64,000 nt of DNA from an uncultured Nesterenkonia sp. (GTDB lineage Bacteria; Actinomycetota; Actinomycetes; Actinomycetales; Micrococcaceae), in contig CANLUC010000004.1 in assembly GCA_947494195.1 (NCBI GenBank), positions 310,188-374,187 on the forward strand, written 5' to 3'. The translations under genes and the position numbers were made by a program. Below the pieces are notes generated by a model. The model searched no databases, was not told the DNA's origin, and worked only from the letters and a program-made list of their open reading frames with translations. Shown here one piece after another: positions 50,652 through 59,320 of the stretch. Within the stretch, counting starts at the first letter, position 1. The number at the start of each line of letters is the position of its first letter.

Positions 50652-50696
50652 GGCGGGGTTCAAGACTCGACCCATCGACCACGAGGTGCCCCCCAG

Positions 50697-53252
50697 GTGA
50701 GCAACGCGAGCGAAACCGCTGCAGCAGAGACCGCTGTGACTCAGCCCGCTACCCATTCCGCGGCCGCGGAGGGTGGGGAGAAGAAGCAGTACTCCTTCCA
50801 GGAGATGGAGGCCCGCTGGCTGCCCCTCTGGGAGGAACAGGGCACCTTCGTGGTGGATCCTGCCGATACCCGGGAGAAGAAGTACGTGCTGGACATGTTC
50901 CCGTACCCCTCCGGTGATCTGCACATGGGCCACGCCGAAGCCTTCGCGATCGGCGACATCCCGGCCCGCTACGCCCGGCTGCGAGGCTACAACGTCTTGC
51001 ACCCGATCGGCTGGGACTCCTTCGGGCTGCCCGCGGAGAACGCGGCGATCAAGAACGACGCGCATCCTGCCGACTGGACCTACGCGAACATCGAGACCCA
51101 GGCGGCCTCCTTCAAGCGCTACGGCATCAGCGCGGACTGGTCCCGTCGGCTGCACACCTCGGATGAGTCCTACTACCGATGGACTCAGTGGCTGTTCCTG
51201 CAGTTCTACAACAAGGGCCTGGCGTACAAGAAGGACTCTCCGGTCAACTGGTGCCCCAAAGATCAGACCGTGCTCGCCAACGAGCAGGTCGTCGACGGCG
51301 CCTGCGAACGCTGCGGCACCGCCGTGATCAAGAAGTCGCTGAACCAGTGGTACTTCAAGATCACCGATTACGCGGACCGGCTGCTCGAGGACATGGAGCA
51401 GCTCAAGGGCCACTGGCCCGACCGTGTGCTCTCCATGCAGCGCAACTGGATCGGCCGCTCCACCGGCGCCTCCGTGCGCTATGAGATCAAGCCCGCAGCG
51501 GACGGTGCGGACCACGCCCCGGTGGAGGTCTTCACCACCCGCCCCGACACGCTCTACGGGGTCACCTTCATGGTCGTGGCCGCCGACGCCGACCTTGCCC
51601 TGGAACTGGTCACCCAAGGCCAGCGCGCCGAGCTCGAGTCCTACCTCGCGGCACTGGGCAGCGTCTCCGACATCGAACGCCAGTCGGCCGAGCGGGAGCG
51701 CACGGGCGTGTTCCTCGGCCGCTACGCGATCCACCCGATCACCGGCGAAGAGCTGCCGCTCTGGGCCTCGGACTACGTGCTCGCCGACTACGGCACCGGC
51801 GCGGTCATGGGCGTGCCCGCCCACGATCAGCGGGACCTGGAGTTCGCCAAGACCATGGGGCTGAAGGTCCGCGTGGTCGTGGACACCGGGGCTGAGGACC
51901 CGGAAGAGACCGGCACCGCCACCGCCGGCGAAGGCACCGCCGTCAACTCCCCGGCCTGGGAGGGTCTGGGCAAGGATGCCGCGATCGCCCGCGCCATCGA
52001 GGTGCTGGCCGAGAACAGCGTCGGCGAGTCCAAGGTCAACTATCGGCTGCGCGACTGGCTGCTCTCCCGCCAGCGCTTCTGGGGCGCACCGATCCCGATC
52101 ATCCACTGCGAGGCCTGCGGGGAGGTCCCCGTGCCTGAGGACCAGCTCCCTGTACGGCTGCCCACCGGAATGCGTGGCGAACAACTCGCGCCGAAGGGCA
52201 AGTCGCCGCTGGCTGGAGCCGCCGACTGGGTCAACGTGGAGTGCCCGTCCTGCGGCGGGGCCGCCACCCGGGACACCGACACCATGGACACCTTCGTGGA
52301 TTCCTCCTGGTACTACCTGCGCTATATCGACCCCAACAACACGGATGAGATCTTCCCCAGCGAGGAGATCAACAAGTGGCTGCCGGTGGATCAGTACGTG
52401 GGTGGCGTGGAACATGCCATTCTGCATCTGCTCTACTCACGGTTCTTCACCAAGGTCCTCTTCGACCTGGGCCTGGTGAACTTCACCGAGCCGTTCAAGG
52501 CGCTGCTGAACCAGGGCCAGGTGCTCAACGGCGGCAAAGCCATGTCCAAATCCCTCGGCAACGGTGTGAACCTCGGTGAGCAGCTCGACGCCTATGGAGT
52601 GGACGCGGTGCGGCTGACCATGGTGTTCGCCGGCCCACCTGAGGACGACGTGGACTGGGCGGATGTCTCACCCGCCGGTTCCGCGAAGTTCCTGGCGCGC
52701 GCCTGGCGCGTGGCCCAGGACGTCACCTCTGCCACGGGCATTGATCCTGCCAACGGTGCTGCCGGCCTGCGCGCGGTCACCCACCGAACCATTCAGGACG
52801 CCGCCCACCTGGTGGAGGACAAGAAGTTCAACGTGGTGGTCGCCCGGGTCATGGAGCTGGTCAACGCCGCGCGCAAGGAGATCGACTCAGGCGCCGGCGC
52901 AGCCGATCCTGCCGTGCGTGAGGCAGCCGAGGTCACCGCGCAGATCCTCTCCCTGGTGGCGCCCTACACCGCCGAGGACATGTGGGCCATGCTGGGCCAC
53001 GAGCCTTCGGTGGCGAACTCCTCCTGGCCGGTGGTGGACGAGTCCCTGCTCGTGCAGGACACCGTCACCGCGGTCATCCAGGTCAAGGGCAAGCTGCGCG
53101 ACAAGATCGAGGTCCCGGCGGACATCACCGAAGAGGAGCTGCAGACCCAGGCGCTGGCGCTGCCGAAGATCCAGCGCTACATCACCGAAGGCGGGGGAGT
53201 GCGCAAGGTGATCGTGCGCGCCCCGAAGCTGGTGAACGTCGTGACGGGCTGA
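50697..53252 (+). CDS. leuS: Leucyl-tRNA synthetase
   Basis: Class I synthetase, 851 residues. HIGH-type signature [15 protein letters not shown] near residue 64. The CP1 editing domain (about 240-440) includes [12 protein letters not shown] and the Asp in [13 protein letters not shown]-type motif [11 protein letters not shown] lies near residue 614. The C-terminal anticodon and extension domains are complete. The N-terminus has a short Ala/Thr-rich extension of about 25 residues before the conserved core. It is 7 nt before the DegV gene. Confidence 0.96.
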   Translation: MSNASETAAAETAVTQPATHSAAAEGGEKKQYSFQEMEARWLPLWEEQGTFVVDPADTREKKYVLDMFPYPSGDLHMGHAEAFAIGDIPARYARLRGYNVLHPIGWDSFGLPAENAAIKNDAHPADWTYANIETQAASFKRYGISADWSRRLHTSDESYYRWTQWLFLQFYNKGLAYKKDSPVNWCPKDQTVLANEQVVDGACERCGTAVIKKSLNQWYFKITDYADRLLEDMEQLKGHWPDRVLSMQRNWIGRSTGASVRYEIKPAADGADHAPVEVFTTRPDTLYGVTFMVVAADADLALELVTQGQRAELESYLAALGSVSDIERQSAERERTGVFLGRYAIHPITGEELPLWASDYVLADYGTGAVMGVPAHDQRDLEFAKTMGLKVRVVVDTGAEDPEETGTATAGEGTAVNSPAWEGLGKDAAIARAIEVLAENSVGESKVNYRLRDWLLSRQRFWGAPIPIIHCEACGEVPVPEDQLPVRLPTGMRGEQLAPKGKSPLAGAADWVNVECPSCGGAATRDTDTMDTFVDSSWYYLRYIDPNNTDEIFPSEEINKWLPVDQYVGGVEHAILHLLYSRFFTKVLFDLGLVNFTEPFKALLNQGQVLNGGKAMSKSLGNGVNLGEQLDAYGVDAVRLTMVFAGPPEDDVDWADVSPAGSAKFLARAWRVAQDVTSATGIDPANGAAGLRAVTHRTIQDAAHLVEDKKFNVVVARVMELVNAARKEIDSGAGAADPAVREAAEVTAQILSLVAPYTAEDMWAMLGHEPSVANSSWPVVDESLLVQDTVTAVIQVKGKLRDKIEVPADITEEELQTQALALPKIQRYITEGGGVRKVIVRAPKLVNVVTG

Positions 53253-53259
53253 GCAGCCG

Positions 53260-54249
53260 ATGACCGCCCGGCCGCCGGAACGCTGCCAGCAGAGTCTGGC
53301 CCGATGGCGCAGCGCCGTTGAGGCGGATCTGCTGCGCCGCCGAGCGGCGGTGCCGGGGCGCAAGCCGAATCTGCGTCGCAAGAAGGGGCGGATCGCGGTG
53401 GTCACGGATTCCTCCTGTTCGCTTCCGGTGGATCGCGGCACTCAGGAGGTGCTGCTGGGTCAGGTGGGCACCAATATCGTGGTCGTGCCGATCCCAGTGA
53501 TGATCGGCGGGCAGATCTACCCGGAGACCAGCGCCGAGCTGGACCGGGATCTTCCGCTGGCCCTGGCTCAGGGCAAAGAGGTGCGCACCTCCCGCCCGTC
53601 GCCGGGCGGGCTCTTGGAGTCCTACCAGGAGCTCAAGGACCAGGGCTACGCCGGGGTGGTCTCGGTCCATCTCTCGGCCGAGCTCTCCGGCACTGTGGAG
53701 GCTGCTCGCCTCGCCGCCGGTCAGCTGGACTTCCCGGTGACCGTGGTGGACTCCGCGCAGGCAGGGCTGGCGCTGGGTCACAGCGTGATCGACGCCGCGA
53801 TGACCGCTCAGCTCGGTGGGACCCTCTCGGCGGTGGCGGAGTCGGCGGCCCGCACCGCGCGGGACTCGGAGTCACTCTTTGTGCTGCCCCAGCTGGACCA
53901 GCTGCGCCGGGGCGGACGGATCAATGCGATGGCGACCCTGATCGGAGGCCTGCTCTGGGTCAAGCCGCTCCTGCAGCTGGTCGACGGTGAGATCCACCCT
54001 GTGGAGCGCCCCCGCACGATGGTGCGCGCCCTGGAACGGCTTCAGGTGCGAGTCACCGAGCAGGCCCACTCGATGCAGCTTCCCCGTATCGCCGTCCACG
54101 GATTCGGCAACGATCTGCAGGCGCTGCAGCTCGCAGAAGCACTGCAGCAGCTCTCCGCGGCTCCCATCCCTGTGGTCGACCTCCCGCCCGCGCTGGGCGC
54201 ACACCTCGGTCTCGGGGCCGTTGCCGTCTCACTGAGCCCCACTCCCTGA
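53260..54249 (+). CDS. DegV family fatty-acid-binding protein
   Basis: DegV/FakB-type protein that binds a fatty acid in a cavity between two domains; in Firmicutes such proteins present fatty acids to the kinase FakA. The core starts near residue 45 (IAVVTDSSCSLP), with EVRTSRPSPGGLLESYQEL near residue 107 and VSVHLSAELSGTVEAARLAA near 131. A basic N-terminal extension of about 40 residues precedes it. It is 329 residues, 7 nt after leuS and probably co-transcribed. No FakA gene is in the window, so the partner is unknown. Confidence 0.88.
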   Translation: MTARPPERCQQSLARWRSAVEADLLRRRAAVPGRKPNLRRKKGRIAVVTDSSCSLPVDRGTQEVLLGQVGTNIVVVPIPVMIGGQIYPETSAELDRDLPLALAQGKEVRTSRPSPGGLLESYQELKDQGYAGVVSVHLSAELSGTVEAARLAAGQLDFPVTVVDSAQAGLALGHSVIDAAMTAQLGGTLSAVAESAARTARDSESLFVLPQLDQLRRGGRINAMATLIGGLLWVKPLLQLVDGEIHPVERPRTMVRALERLQVRVTEQAHSMQLPRIAVHGFGNDLQALQLAEALQQLSAAPIPVVDLPPALGAHLGLGAVAVSLSPTP

Positions 54250-54378
54250 TCCCGTCGGCGAGGATCTGCTCCCCGACGGAGTGCTGGGCAAGTTTTCCCC
54301 AGCGGACTGCCCACGACGACGACGGGCGCAGCCGCGCACAGGGATGAGGTCTGCGTCCGCGCCGCATCCGCCGCGCTC

Positions 54379-54384
54379 TAGCCT
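54379..54384 (+). promoter_or_regulatory. -10 box (TAGCCT) of comEA, leaderless type
   Basis: TANNNT hexamer with a 6-nt gap to ATG 54391. The 141-bp gap upstream also has a CCGTCGG/CCGACGG hairpin (54252-54279) after degV. Confidence 0.5.
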
Positions 54385-54390
54385 GACCGC

Positions 54391-55239
54391 ATGGAGGCCT
54401 GGCCGGAGGACGAGCTGACACGTCGGGAGCGCCTGCGCGCACAGCGTGAGGCTGCCCACGCCGCCCCCGCCCGCATCGGCCTGAAACTGACCGCGGTCCT
54501 CGTCCTCGTCATCGCGTTGCTCGCATGGCTCGCGGTCTCCTGGTTCACCACCACGCGGTCGGCCTCCGCGCCCGTGCCGGAACCGCCGGCGCTGGTCACA
54601 GCTGCACCTGGGCCGGACGCGACAGCTGGCGGTGCCGCCTCGGACAATGCTGCAGGGGATGAGCCTGAGCCTGCTCCTGGGTCGGGTAGTGCGGCTGCAA
54701 GCGGTGACGTCCCGGAGATCGCAGGCCCGAACGCTGCAGCGCCCGGCACCGAGGGGGTGGGGGAGTCGGTGGTGCACGTCAGCGGTGCCGTGAAACATCC
54801 CGGCGTGGTGGAGCTGCCTCCTGGGGCCCGGGTGCACGAGGCGATCAAAGCGGCTGGAGGCATGACCAAGGAGGCCGATCCGGGAGGACTGAACCTTGCC
54901 GCACCGGTCCAGGACGGCACGTTGATCTGGGTGCCCACACCCGAGGAGCTCAAGGGAGGAGCCGGTCCGCCAGAGCAGGCGCAGAATCTGGCGCCCGGTG
55001 CCGGGCAGCCGCCTGGTCAGACTGGATCTTCCGCCGAAGGACCCGCGGAGCTCATCAACCTGAACACCGCCGATGCCCAGACCCTCGATGAGCTGCCAGG
55101 CATCGGACCGGCGCTGTCGGAGCGGATCATCGCCCATCGCGAGACCAACGGCCCGTTTGGTTCCCTGGAGGAGCTGGCCGCGGTCAGCGGCATCGGCCCG
55201 GTCATCCTGGCCGACGTGGAAGGCCTGGTCACCTGGTGA
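54391..55239 (+). CDS. comEA: ComEA-type DNA-binding protein
   Basis: Membrane-anchored DNA receptor of competence-type DNA uptake. Parts in order: a basic cytoplasmic N-terminus; one transmembrane helix (LTAVLVLVIALLAWLAVSWF, about 31-50); a Pro/Ala/Gly-rich linker; an SLBB domain (VHVSGAVKHPGVVELPPGA, near 128); and a C-terminal helix-hairpin-helix pair (INLNTADAQTLDELPGIG near 223, then VSGIGPVILADVEGL). It is 282 residues. ATGA-type overlap with comEC. No type IV pilus genes are in the window, so natural competence is not shown. Confidence 0.92.
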   Translation: MEAWPEDELTRRERLRAQREAAHAAPARIGLKLTAVLVLVIALLAWLAVSWFTTTRSASAPVPEPPALVTAAPGPDATAGGAASDNAAGDEPEPAPGSGSAAASGDVPEIAGPNAAAPGTEGVGESVVHVSGAVKHPGVVELPPGARVHEAIKAAGGMTKEADPGGLNLAAPVQDGTLIWVPTPEELKGGAGPPEQAQNLAPGAGQPPGQTGSSAEGPAELINLNTADAQTLDELPGIGPALSERIIAHRETNGPFGSLEELAAVSGIGPVILADVEGLVTW

Positions 55240-57641
55240 AGGACCGCCGACCCCTGGACCTGCGACTGCTCCCGACGGCGCTGTCGGCCTGGAGCGCAGG
55301 GTTGGCGGCGGTTCACCTCGCGTGGGAACAGGCGCTTCAGCTGGGCTGGACGTTCATCGTGGCCGGGGCGCTGTTGACCGTGACGGCGTGGCTGCTGAAC
55401 CGGCTCATCACCCAGGTCGTCCCGCTGCACGTGCTGCTGTGCTGCGTCGTGGCTGGCCTCGTGGCGCTGACTGCTGGTGCCCACGGGCGCGAGCTGAGTC
55501 ACCGAGGGTGGGAGGAAACGGTCCAGTCGGAGGCGCCGGTGGCCGTGACCGTCAGAATCATGGGACAACCCAGAACGCTGGTGGCGACGGGCTTCGACGG
55601 TGAGGACCAGGTCCTGGCCCAGGCTGTGGTGGAACAGGCACAGCGACCCGGCGAGTCAGCCCCCACCCTGGTGGACGCTCCGGTGGTCATCATCGCACCG
55701 GTCGTCGAGGACAAGGAGACCTTCATCGCGGGGCACCGCTATGAAGGCCTCGTGCGGCTCTCACCGACGGATCCCGGCGAACGCGCGAGCGCCATGGTTT
55801 TCCCCTTCGGCGAGGACCTGGCGCCGATCCCAGCCGATGACCGCACCGAGACCGCCGACATCTTCAACCGGCTGCGGGCCGGCACCGTCAAGGCGTCGGC
55901 CCATGCGGTCGGAGACGCTCCGGCTCTCCTGCCGGGTCTGATCCTCGGAGATCGATCCCGGCAGGATGTCGATCTCACCGAGGCGATGCGCGAAGCCGGT
56001 CTGAGTCATCTGACCGCGGTCAGCGGAGCCAACTGTGCGCTGGTGATGGGTTCGCTGATGGGTCTGGTGCGACTCTTGCGGCTGCCACGCTGGTCCACTG
56101 TGCCGGTCGCGCTTCTCGGGCTGGTGCTCTTCGTGCTCCTGGTCCACCCCGAGCCGAGCGTGATCCGAGCCGGGGTCATGGGCAGCATCTCGGCGCTGGC
56201 CCTCTTCGCGGGTCGCGGACGGTCCGCATTCTCGCTGCTGTGCCTGTGCGTGGTGGGGCTGCTGATCATCGATCCGTTCTACGCCGTGGAACCAGCTTTC
56301 CAGCTTTCCGCAGCGGCCACCGCCGGGATCGTCATCGTCGGGACCCGCATCAAGGAGAGGCTCGAAGGTCTCCTGCCCGCGTGGCTCGCCGCTCCGCTGG
56401 CACTGGCCTTCTCGGCCCAGCTGTTCGTGACCCCGGTGCTGCTCCCCCTCTCCGGGGGAGTGAACACCTATGCGGTCCCGGCGAATCTGCTTGCCGCGCC
56501 CTTCGTCCCTTTCGTCACGATCCCTGGAACCTTCGCTGCGATCATCTCCACGACTCTGCCGTGGTTGGCCGCAACGATCCTCTGGTGCTCCGGGCTCGCC
56601 GCAGCGTGTCTGGGACTCATCGGCCGCGCTGTGGCGTCGCTTCCCCAGGCTCTGGCGCCGTGGCCCCAAGAAGGACTCGGCATGGCGCTGACCGTGCTCT
56701 ACCTCAGTGCGGCGGTGCTCTTGGCGATCGGCTTAGTGGGAAGATTCCGACGCTGGCACGCACCGGTCTTCGCCGCCGCGGCAGGAGGTCTGTTGGCGGT
56801 GGTGCTGCCCGCCGCCGTGCTCGTGCCGCCTGCGCTGCCCGCAGCATGGCGGGTGGCCCTGTGTGACGTCGGCCAGGGGGACATGCTGGTGGTGCGCACC
56901 CAGGACTCGGCCGGGATCGTGGTCGATGCAGGGGAGGACCCCACGCTGGCCGAGGCGTGTCTCGCCCGATTGGAGATCCACACCGTGGAGGCGCTGCTGG
57001 TGACGCACGAGCACCGAGACCACTATGGCGGCGTCGCGGGGGTGATCGCCAAGGATGAACCCGGCATGGTGCTCTACTCAGCCAGCGAAGGGTGGGACCT
57101 CGATGCCGAGCTCGGAGCAGTTGCCGCTCTTCCGCAGAGCGTGGCGGTGCATCGCGCGCGCCCGGGCGACACCCTGGCGTACACAGGGCAGCTGAGCGTC
57201 CGCTTGAAAGTCTGGTCCGCCGATGCGCATCACGCGGAGGCCAATGACAACTCCCTCGTGGCCTTATTTGAGATCAGCGACCCTGAACTGCCCATGGGTG
57301 TGGTGGGGTCTGCGCAGGACCCGCTGACGCTGCTCGCCCTCGGGGATATGGAGGAAGAGGCTGCGGCGGCCATGATCCGAGGCACAGGTCTCCCCGAGGA
57401 GGTCGACCTGCTGAAGGTCGCCCACCACGGCGCCGCCAACGGCGGAACCCAGGTGCTGGAGCAGATTCGTCCAGCGGCGGCGCTCATCGGGGTGGGGGAG
57501 GACAACAGCTATGGCCACCCCTCTCCGAACATCCTGAACGCGTTGGAGGACCGGGGTGCCGCCGTGTACCGCACCGACATCCACGGCACCGTGGTCATTA
57601 CGGTGGGCAGAAACGGCTTGGGGGCGTCAGCTGTTCGCTGA
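55236..57641 (+). CDS. comEC: ComEC/Rec2 DNA-uptake channel protein
   Basis: Predicted membrane channel for transporting single-stranded DNA. It is 801 residues: N-terminal hydrophobic helices and an OB-like external part, then the Competence domain with AGLSHLTAVSGANCALVMG near residue 251 and many transmembrane helices. A C-terminal metallo-beta-lactamase-like domain has VTHEHRDHYGG near residue 588. The zinc ligands appear intact, consistent with a nuclease domain. GTG 55236 overlaps the comEA stop. Its own stop lies inside the terminator hairpin. Confidence 0.93.
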   Translation: MKDRRPLDLRLLPTALSAWSAGLAAVHLAWEQALQLGWTFIVAGALLTVTAWLLNRLITQVVPLHVLLCCVVAGLVALTAGAHGRELSHRGWEETVQSEAPVAVTVRIMGQPRTLVATGFDGEDQVLAQAVVEQAQRPGESAPTLVDAPVVIIAPVVEDKETFIAGHRYEGLVRLSPTDPGERASAMVFPFGEDLAPIPADDRTETADIFNRLRAGTVKASAHAVGDAPALLPGLILGDRSRQDVDLTEAMREAGLSHLTAVSGANCALVMGSLMGLVRLLRLPRWSTVPVALLGLVLFVLLVHPEPSVIRAGVMGSISALALFAGRGRSAFSLLCLCVVGLLIIDPFYAVEPAFQLSAAATAGIVIVGTRIKERLEGLLPAWLAAPLALAFSAQLFVTPVLLPLSGGVNTYAVPANLLAAPFVPFVTIPGTFAAIISTTLPWLAATILWCSGLAAACLGLIGRAVASLPQALAPWPQEGLGMALTVLYLSAAVLLAIGLVGRFRRWHAPVFAAAAGGLLAVVLPAAVLVPPALPAAWRVALCDVGQGDMLVVRTQDSAGIVVDAGEDPTLAEACLARLEIHTVEALLVTHEHRDHYGGVAGVIAKDEPGMVLYSASEGWDLDAELGAVAALPQSVAVHRARPGDTLAYTGQLSVRLKVWSADAHHAEANDNSLVALFEISDPELPMGVVGSAQDPLTLLALGDMEEEAAAAMIRGTGLPEEVDLLKVAHHGAANGGTQVLEQIRPAAALIGVGEDNSYGHPSPNILNALEDRGAAVYRTDIHGTVVITVGRNGLGASAVR

Positions 57642-57651
57642 CGCCCCCAAG
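57617..57651. terminator. Bidirectional terminator overlapping the comEC stop
   Basis: CTTGGGGGCGTCAG (57617-57630) and CTGACGCCCCCAAG (57638-57651) form a perfect 14-bp stem with a 7-nt loop. The comEC TGA lies in the 3' arm. It can serve the convergent rpf-like gene as well. Confidence 0.82.
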
Positions 57652-57678
57652 CGCGTGTGCCCTAAGGCAGGTGTTGAA

Positions 57679-58386
57679 TCAGCCGGCCACGGGCAGCTTC
57701 AGCTGCTCGCCGACGAAGATCAGGTTCGGGTCCTGGACCTGGTCGGTGTTGGCACCCCACAGCTCGGTCCAGTCGACGCCGATGGCGGCGGCGATGCTGG
57801 AGAGTGAGTCACCGGACTGCACGGTGTAGGTCTCACCCGAGAGCTGCACGTCGGTGCTGGGCTGAGTGGAGCTCTGCGGGGCAGGAGCGGACTGCACCTG
57901 AGTCTGCGGTGCCTGCTGAACAGGAGCCGGTGCGGGCTCGGGAGCCGGTGCTGGCTGCGGGGCAGGTGCCTGCTGCTGCGGGGCCTGCTGGACCGGTGCG
58001 GGCTCGGGCTCAGGCTGCGGCTCGGGGGATCCGCCGCCACCCGGGTTGCCGGAGAGGCCGAGCTGTGCGGAGCAGGAAGGCCATGCGCCCCAGCCCTGTG
58101 CCTCCCAGAGCTGGTGAGCGCGGCTGATCTGCTCGGACTTGCTGGCCTGGCTGGGGAGACCGGAGCCGCCCACTGCCTGCCAGGACTGCTGGGAGAACTG
58201 CAGGCCACCGTAGTAGCCGTTGCCGGTGTTGATGGACCAGTTGCCACCGGACTCGCACTGTGCGAGCTGATCCCACTGGGAAGCTGCGCTTGCTGCGGGA
58301 GCCTGAGCGATGACGCCTGCGCCGGCCAGGGTGGCCACGGCGAGTCCGCCGCCGAGGGCCTTCTTGAAAGTCTGCTTGGTCTGCAT
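57679..58386 (-). CDS. Secreted Rpf-like transglycosylase with LysM domain
   Basis: Resuscitation-promoting-factor-type muralytic enzyme that cleaves peptidoglycan outside the cell. From ATG 58386 the 235 residues comprise a signal peptide (ALGGGLAVATLAGAGVIAQA, cleavage after APAASA), then the Rpf domain (WDQLAQCESGGNWSINTGNG, with the conserved catalytic Glu). A Pro/Gln/Ala-rich linker and a C-terminal LysM domain (TYTVQSGDSLSSIAAAIGVD) follow. GTG 58443 is an alternative start with a better Shine-Dalgarno (GAAGG), but it gives an unusually long signal n-region. A long structured leader precedes it. Confidence 0.9.
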   Translation of the reverse strand: MQTKQTFKKALGGGLAVATLAGAGVIAQAPAASAASQWDQLAQCESGGNWSINTGNGYYGGLQFSQQSWQAVGGSGLPSQASKSEQISRAHQLWEAQGWGAWPSCSAQLGLSGNPGGGGSPEPQPEPEPAPVQQAPQQQAPAPQPAPAPEPAPAPVQQAPQTQVQSAPAPQSSTQPSTDVQLSGETYTVQSGDSLSSIAAAIGVDWTELWGANTDQVQDPNLIFVGEQLKLPVAG

Positions 58387-58627
58387 GAGGTTCAGTCCCG
58401 AAGTCCCTGCACTCGTGACCCTCCCGGGCCGTCCTCGTGTCACCGTCCGCCTTCATAACGTGTGGCGGTCAATTTTCACCTGAGTCGGTATGGACGGTGG
58501 TGGGGCGCCGACTCCGGTGCTTCCGTGGATGTCACTGGAGGGGCCTGGGAACGGAGGCCCAGTAATCACAGCGGCATCACAGAAGATGTCCGTGTACTAG
58601 TAAAAGGTCTCGATTTGATTGCGTCAA
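58387..58627 (-). promoter_or_regulatory. Structured leader and candidate promoter of the rpf-like gene
   Basis: The 453-base gap between the rpf-like gene and lrp has no other gene. On the minus strand, TTGACG (58622-58627) with TTTACT/TACTAG (about 58597-58604) is a candidate promoter, leaving a leader of about 200 nt. The leader can fold GGGCCT/AGGCCC (58541-58560). Nearer the gene, CACCGT/ACGGTG (58441-58446 with 58494-58499) lies next to CCGCC/GGCGG (58447-58451 with 58464-58468). I could not find the conserved blocks of the c-di-AMP (ydaO) riboswitch that precedes many actinobacterial rpf genes. Confidence 0.4.
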
Positions 58628-58782
58628 CCGGGGCTGTGGGTGGTGGAGGCGCCTAAGAACCCCGAAATGGCAGGGAAGCAGGCCCGTTATCTACCTGTTA
58701 TCAACGTTTCTGTGAAAAACATGTGAGTGCCGGATCACATCGCACGGGGCACTGCTCGTCGTTCCCCGCAGCTTTCCACGAT

Positions 58783-58805
58783 GTGGGAATTTGGGGAGAT
58801 CCCAC
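58783..58805. promoter_or_regulatory. Dyad upstream of lrp, possible autoregulatory site
   Basis: GTGGGA and TCCCAC are perfect inverted arms separated by 11 bp, centred about 46 bp before the lrp start, near where a -35 region would lie. It is a candidate operator only. AAGAAT lies 6 nt before ATG 58840 as a weak -10 candidate. Confidence 0.35.
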
Positions 58806-58839
58806 CCCATGCGTCTCTCCCTGGTGCAAGAATCACCCC

Positions 58840-59313
58840 ATGGACAGTGTGGATCGGGCAATCATTGCCGCGTTGCGCGAGGACGGACGCATCTCCAACG
58901 CCGCTCTCGCGCAGAAGGTGGGCCTGACCGCTGGACCCTGCCTGCGCAGAGTCCAGCGGCTCGAGGCCGACGGCGTGATTCTGGGTTATACCGCCGACAT
59001 CAATCCGGAGGCGCTGGGACAGTCCTTTGAGGTCGGGCTGGACATCGAGCTCAAATGGGGCGACCGCGAGACCGTCGAGCGCTTCGAGAACACCATGGCC
59101 AGCTATGAGGAGGTCCTCGAGCTGCTCCGCCTCTTCGGCTCGCCGGACTACTTCGTGCGCGTAGCTGTGGCAGACCTGCATGCCTACGAGAGATTCCTCA
59201 CCAAGAAGGTGCTGACCATCCCCGGGGTGCAGGGCACGGACTCTGCTTTCCCGATGAAGATCATCAAGAGTCAGCGGCCGCATCTGAACACCGGAAAGTC
59301 CTTCGACGAGTGA
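58840..59313 (+). CDS. Lrp/AsnC family transcriptional regulator
   Basis: DNA-binding regulator that senses amino acids through a RAM domain, 157 residues. The N-terminal helix-turn-helix (VDRAIIAALREDGRISNAAL to GPCLRRVQRLEADGVI, about 4-48) leads into GYTADINPEALG and the C-terminal RAM domain (GSPDYFVRVAVADLHAYE). ATG 58840 (MDSVDRA) fits the family start; the ORF-track extension to 58723 is unsupported. The exporter gene lies 7 nt downstream, so it probably controls it, as Lrp proteins often control adjacent amino-acid exporters. Confidence 0.92.
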   Translation: MDSVDRAIIAALREDGRISNAALAQKVGLTAGPCLRRVQRLEADGVILGYTADINPEALGQSFEVGLDIELKWGDRETVERFENTMASYEEVLELLRLFGSPDYFVRVAVADLHAYERFLTKKVLTIPGVQGTDSAFPMKIIKSQRPHLNTGKSFDE

Positions 59314-59320
59314 GTCGGGC

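Noticed and set aside
50652-50696. T-box leader before leuS
   Set aside because: The region is far too short and lacks the T-box core sequence.
58387-58627. Canonical ydaO c-di-AMP riboswitch before the rpf-like gene
   Set aside because: I could not find the conserved blocks (such as GGGGUGAAU or CCGAAUCCGUCAGCU) on the minus strand; reported only as an unidentified structured leader.
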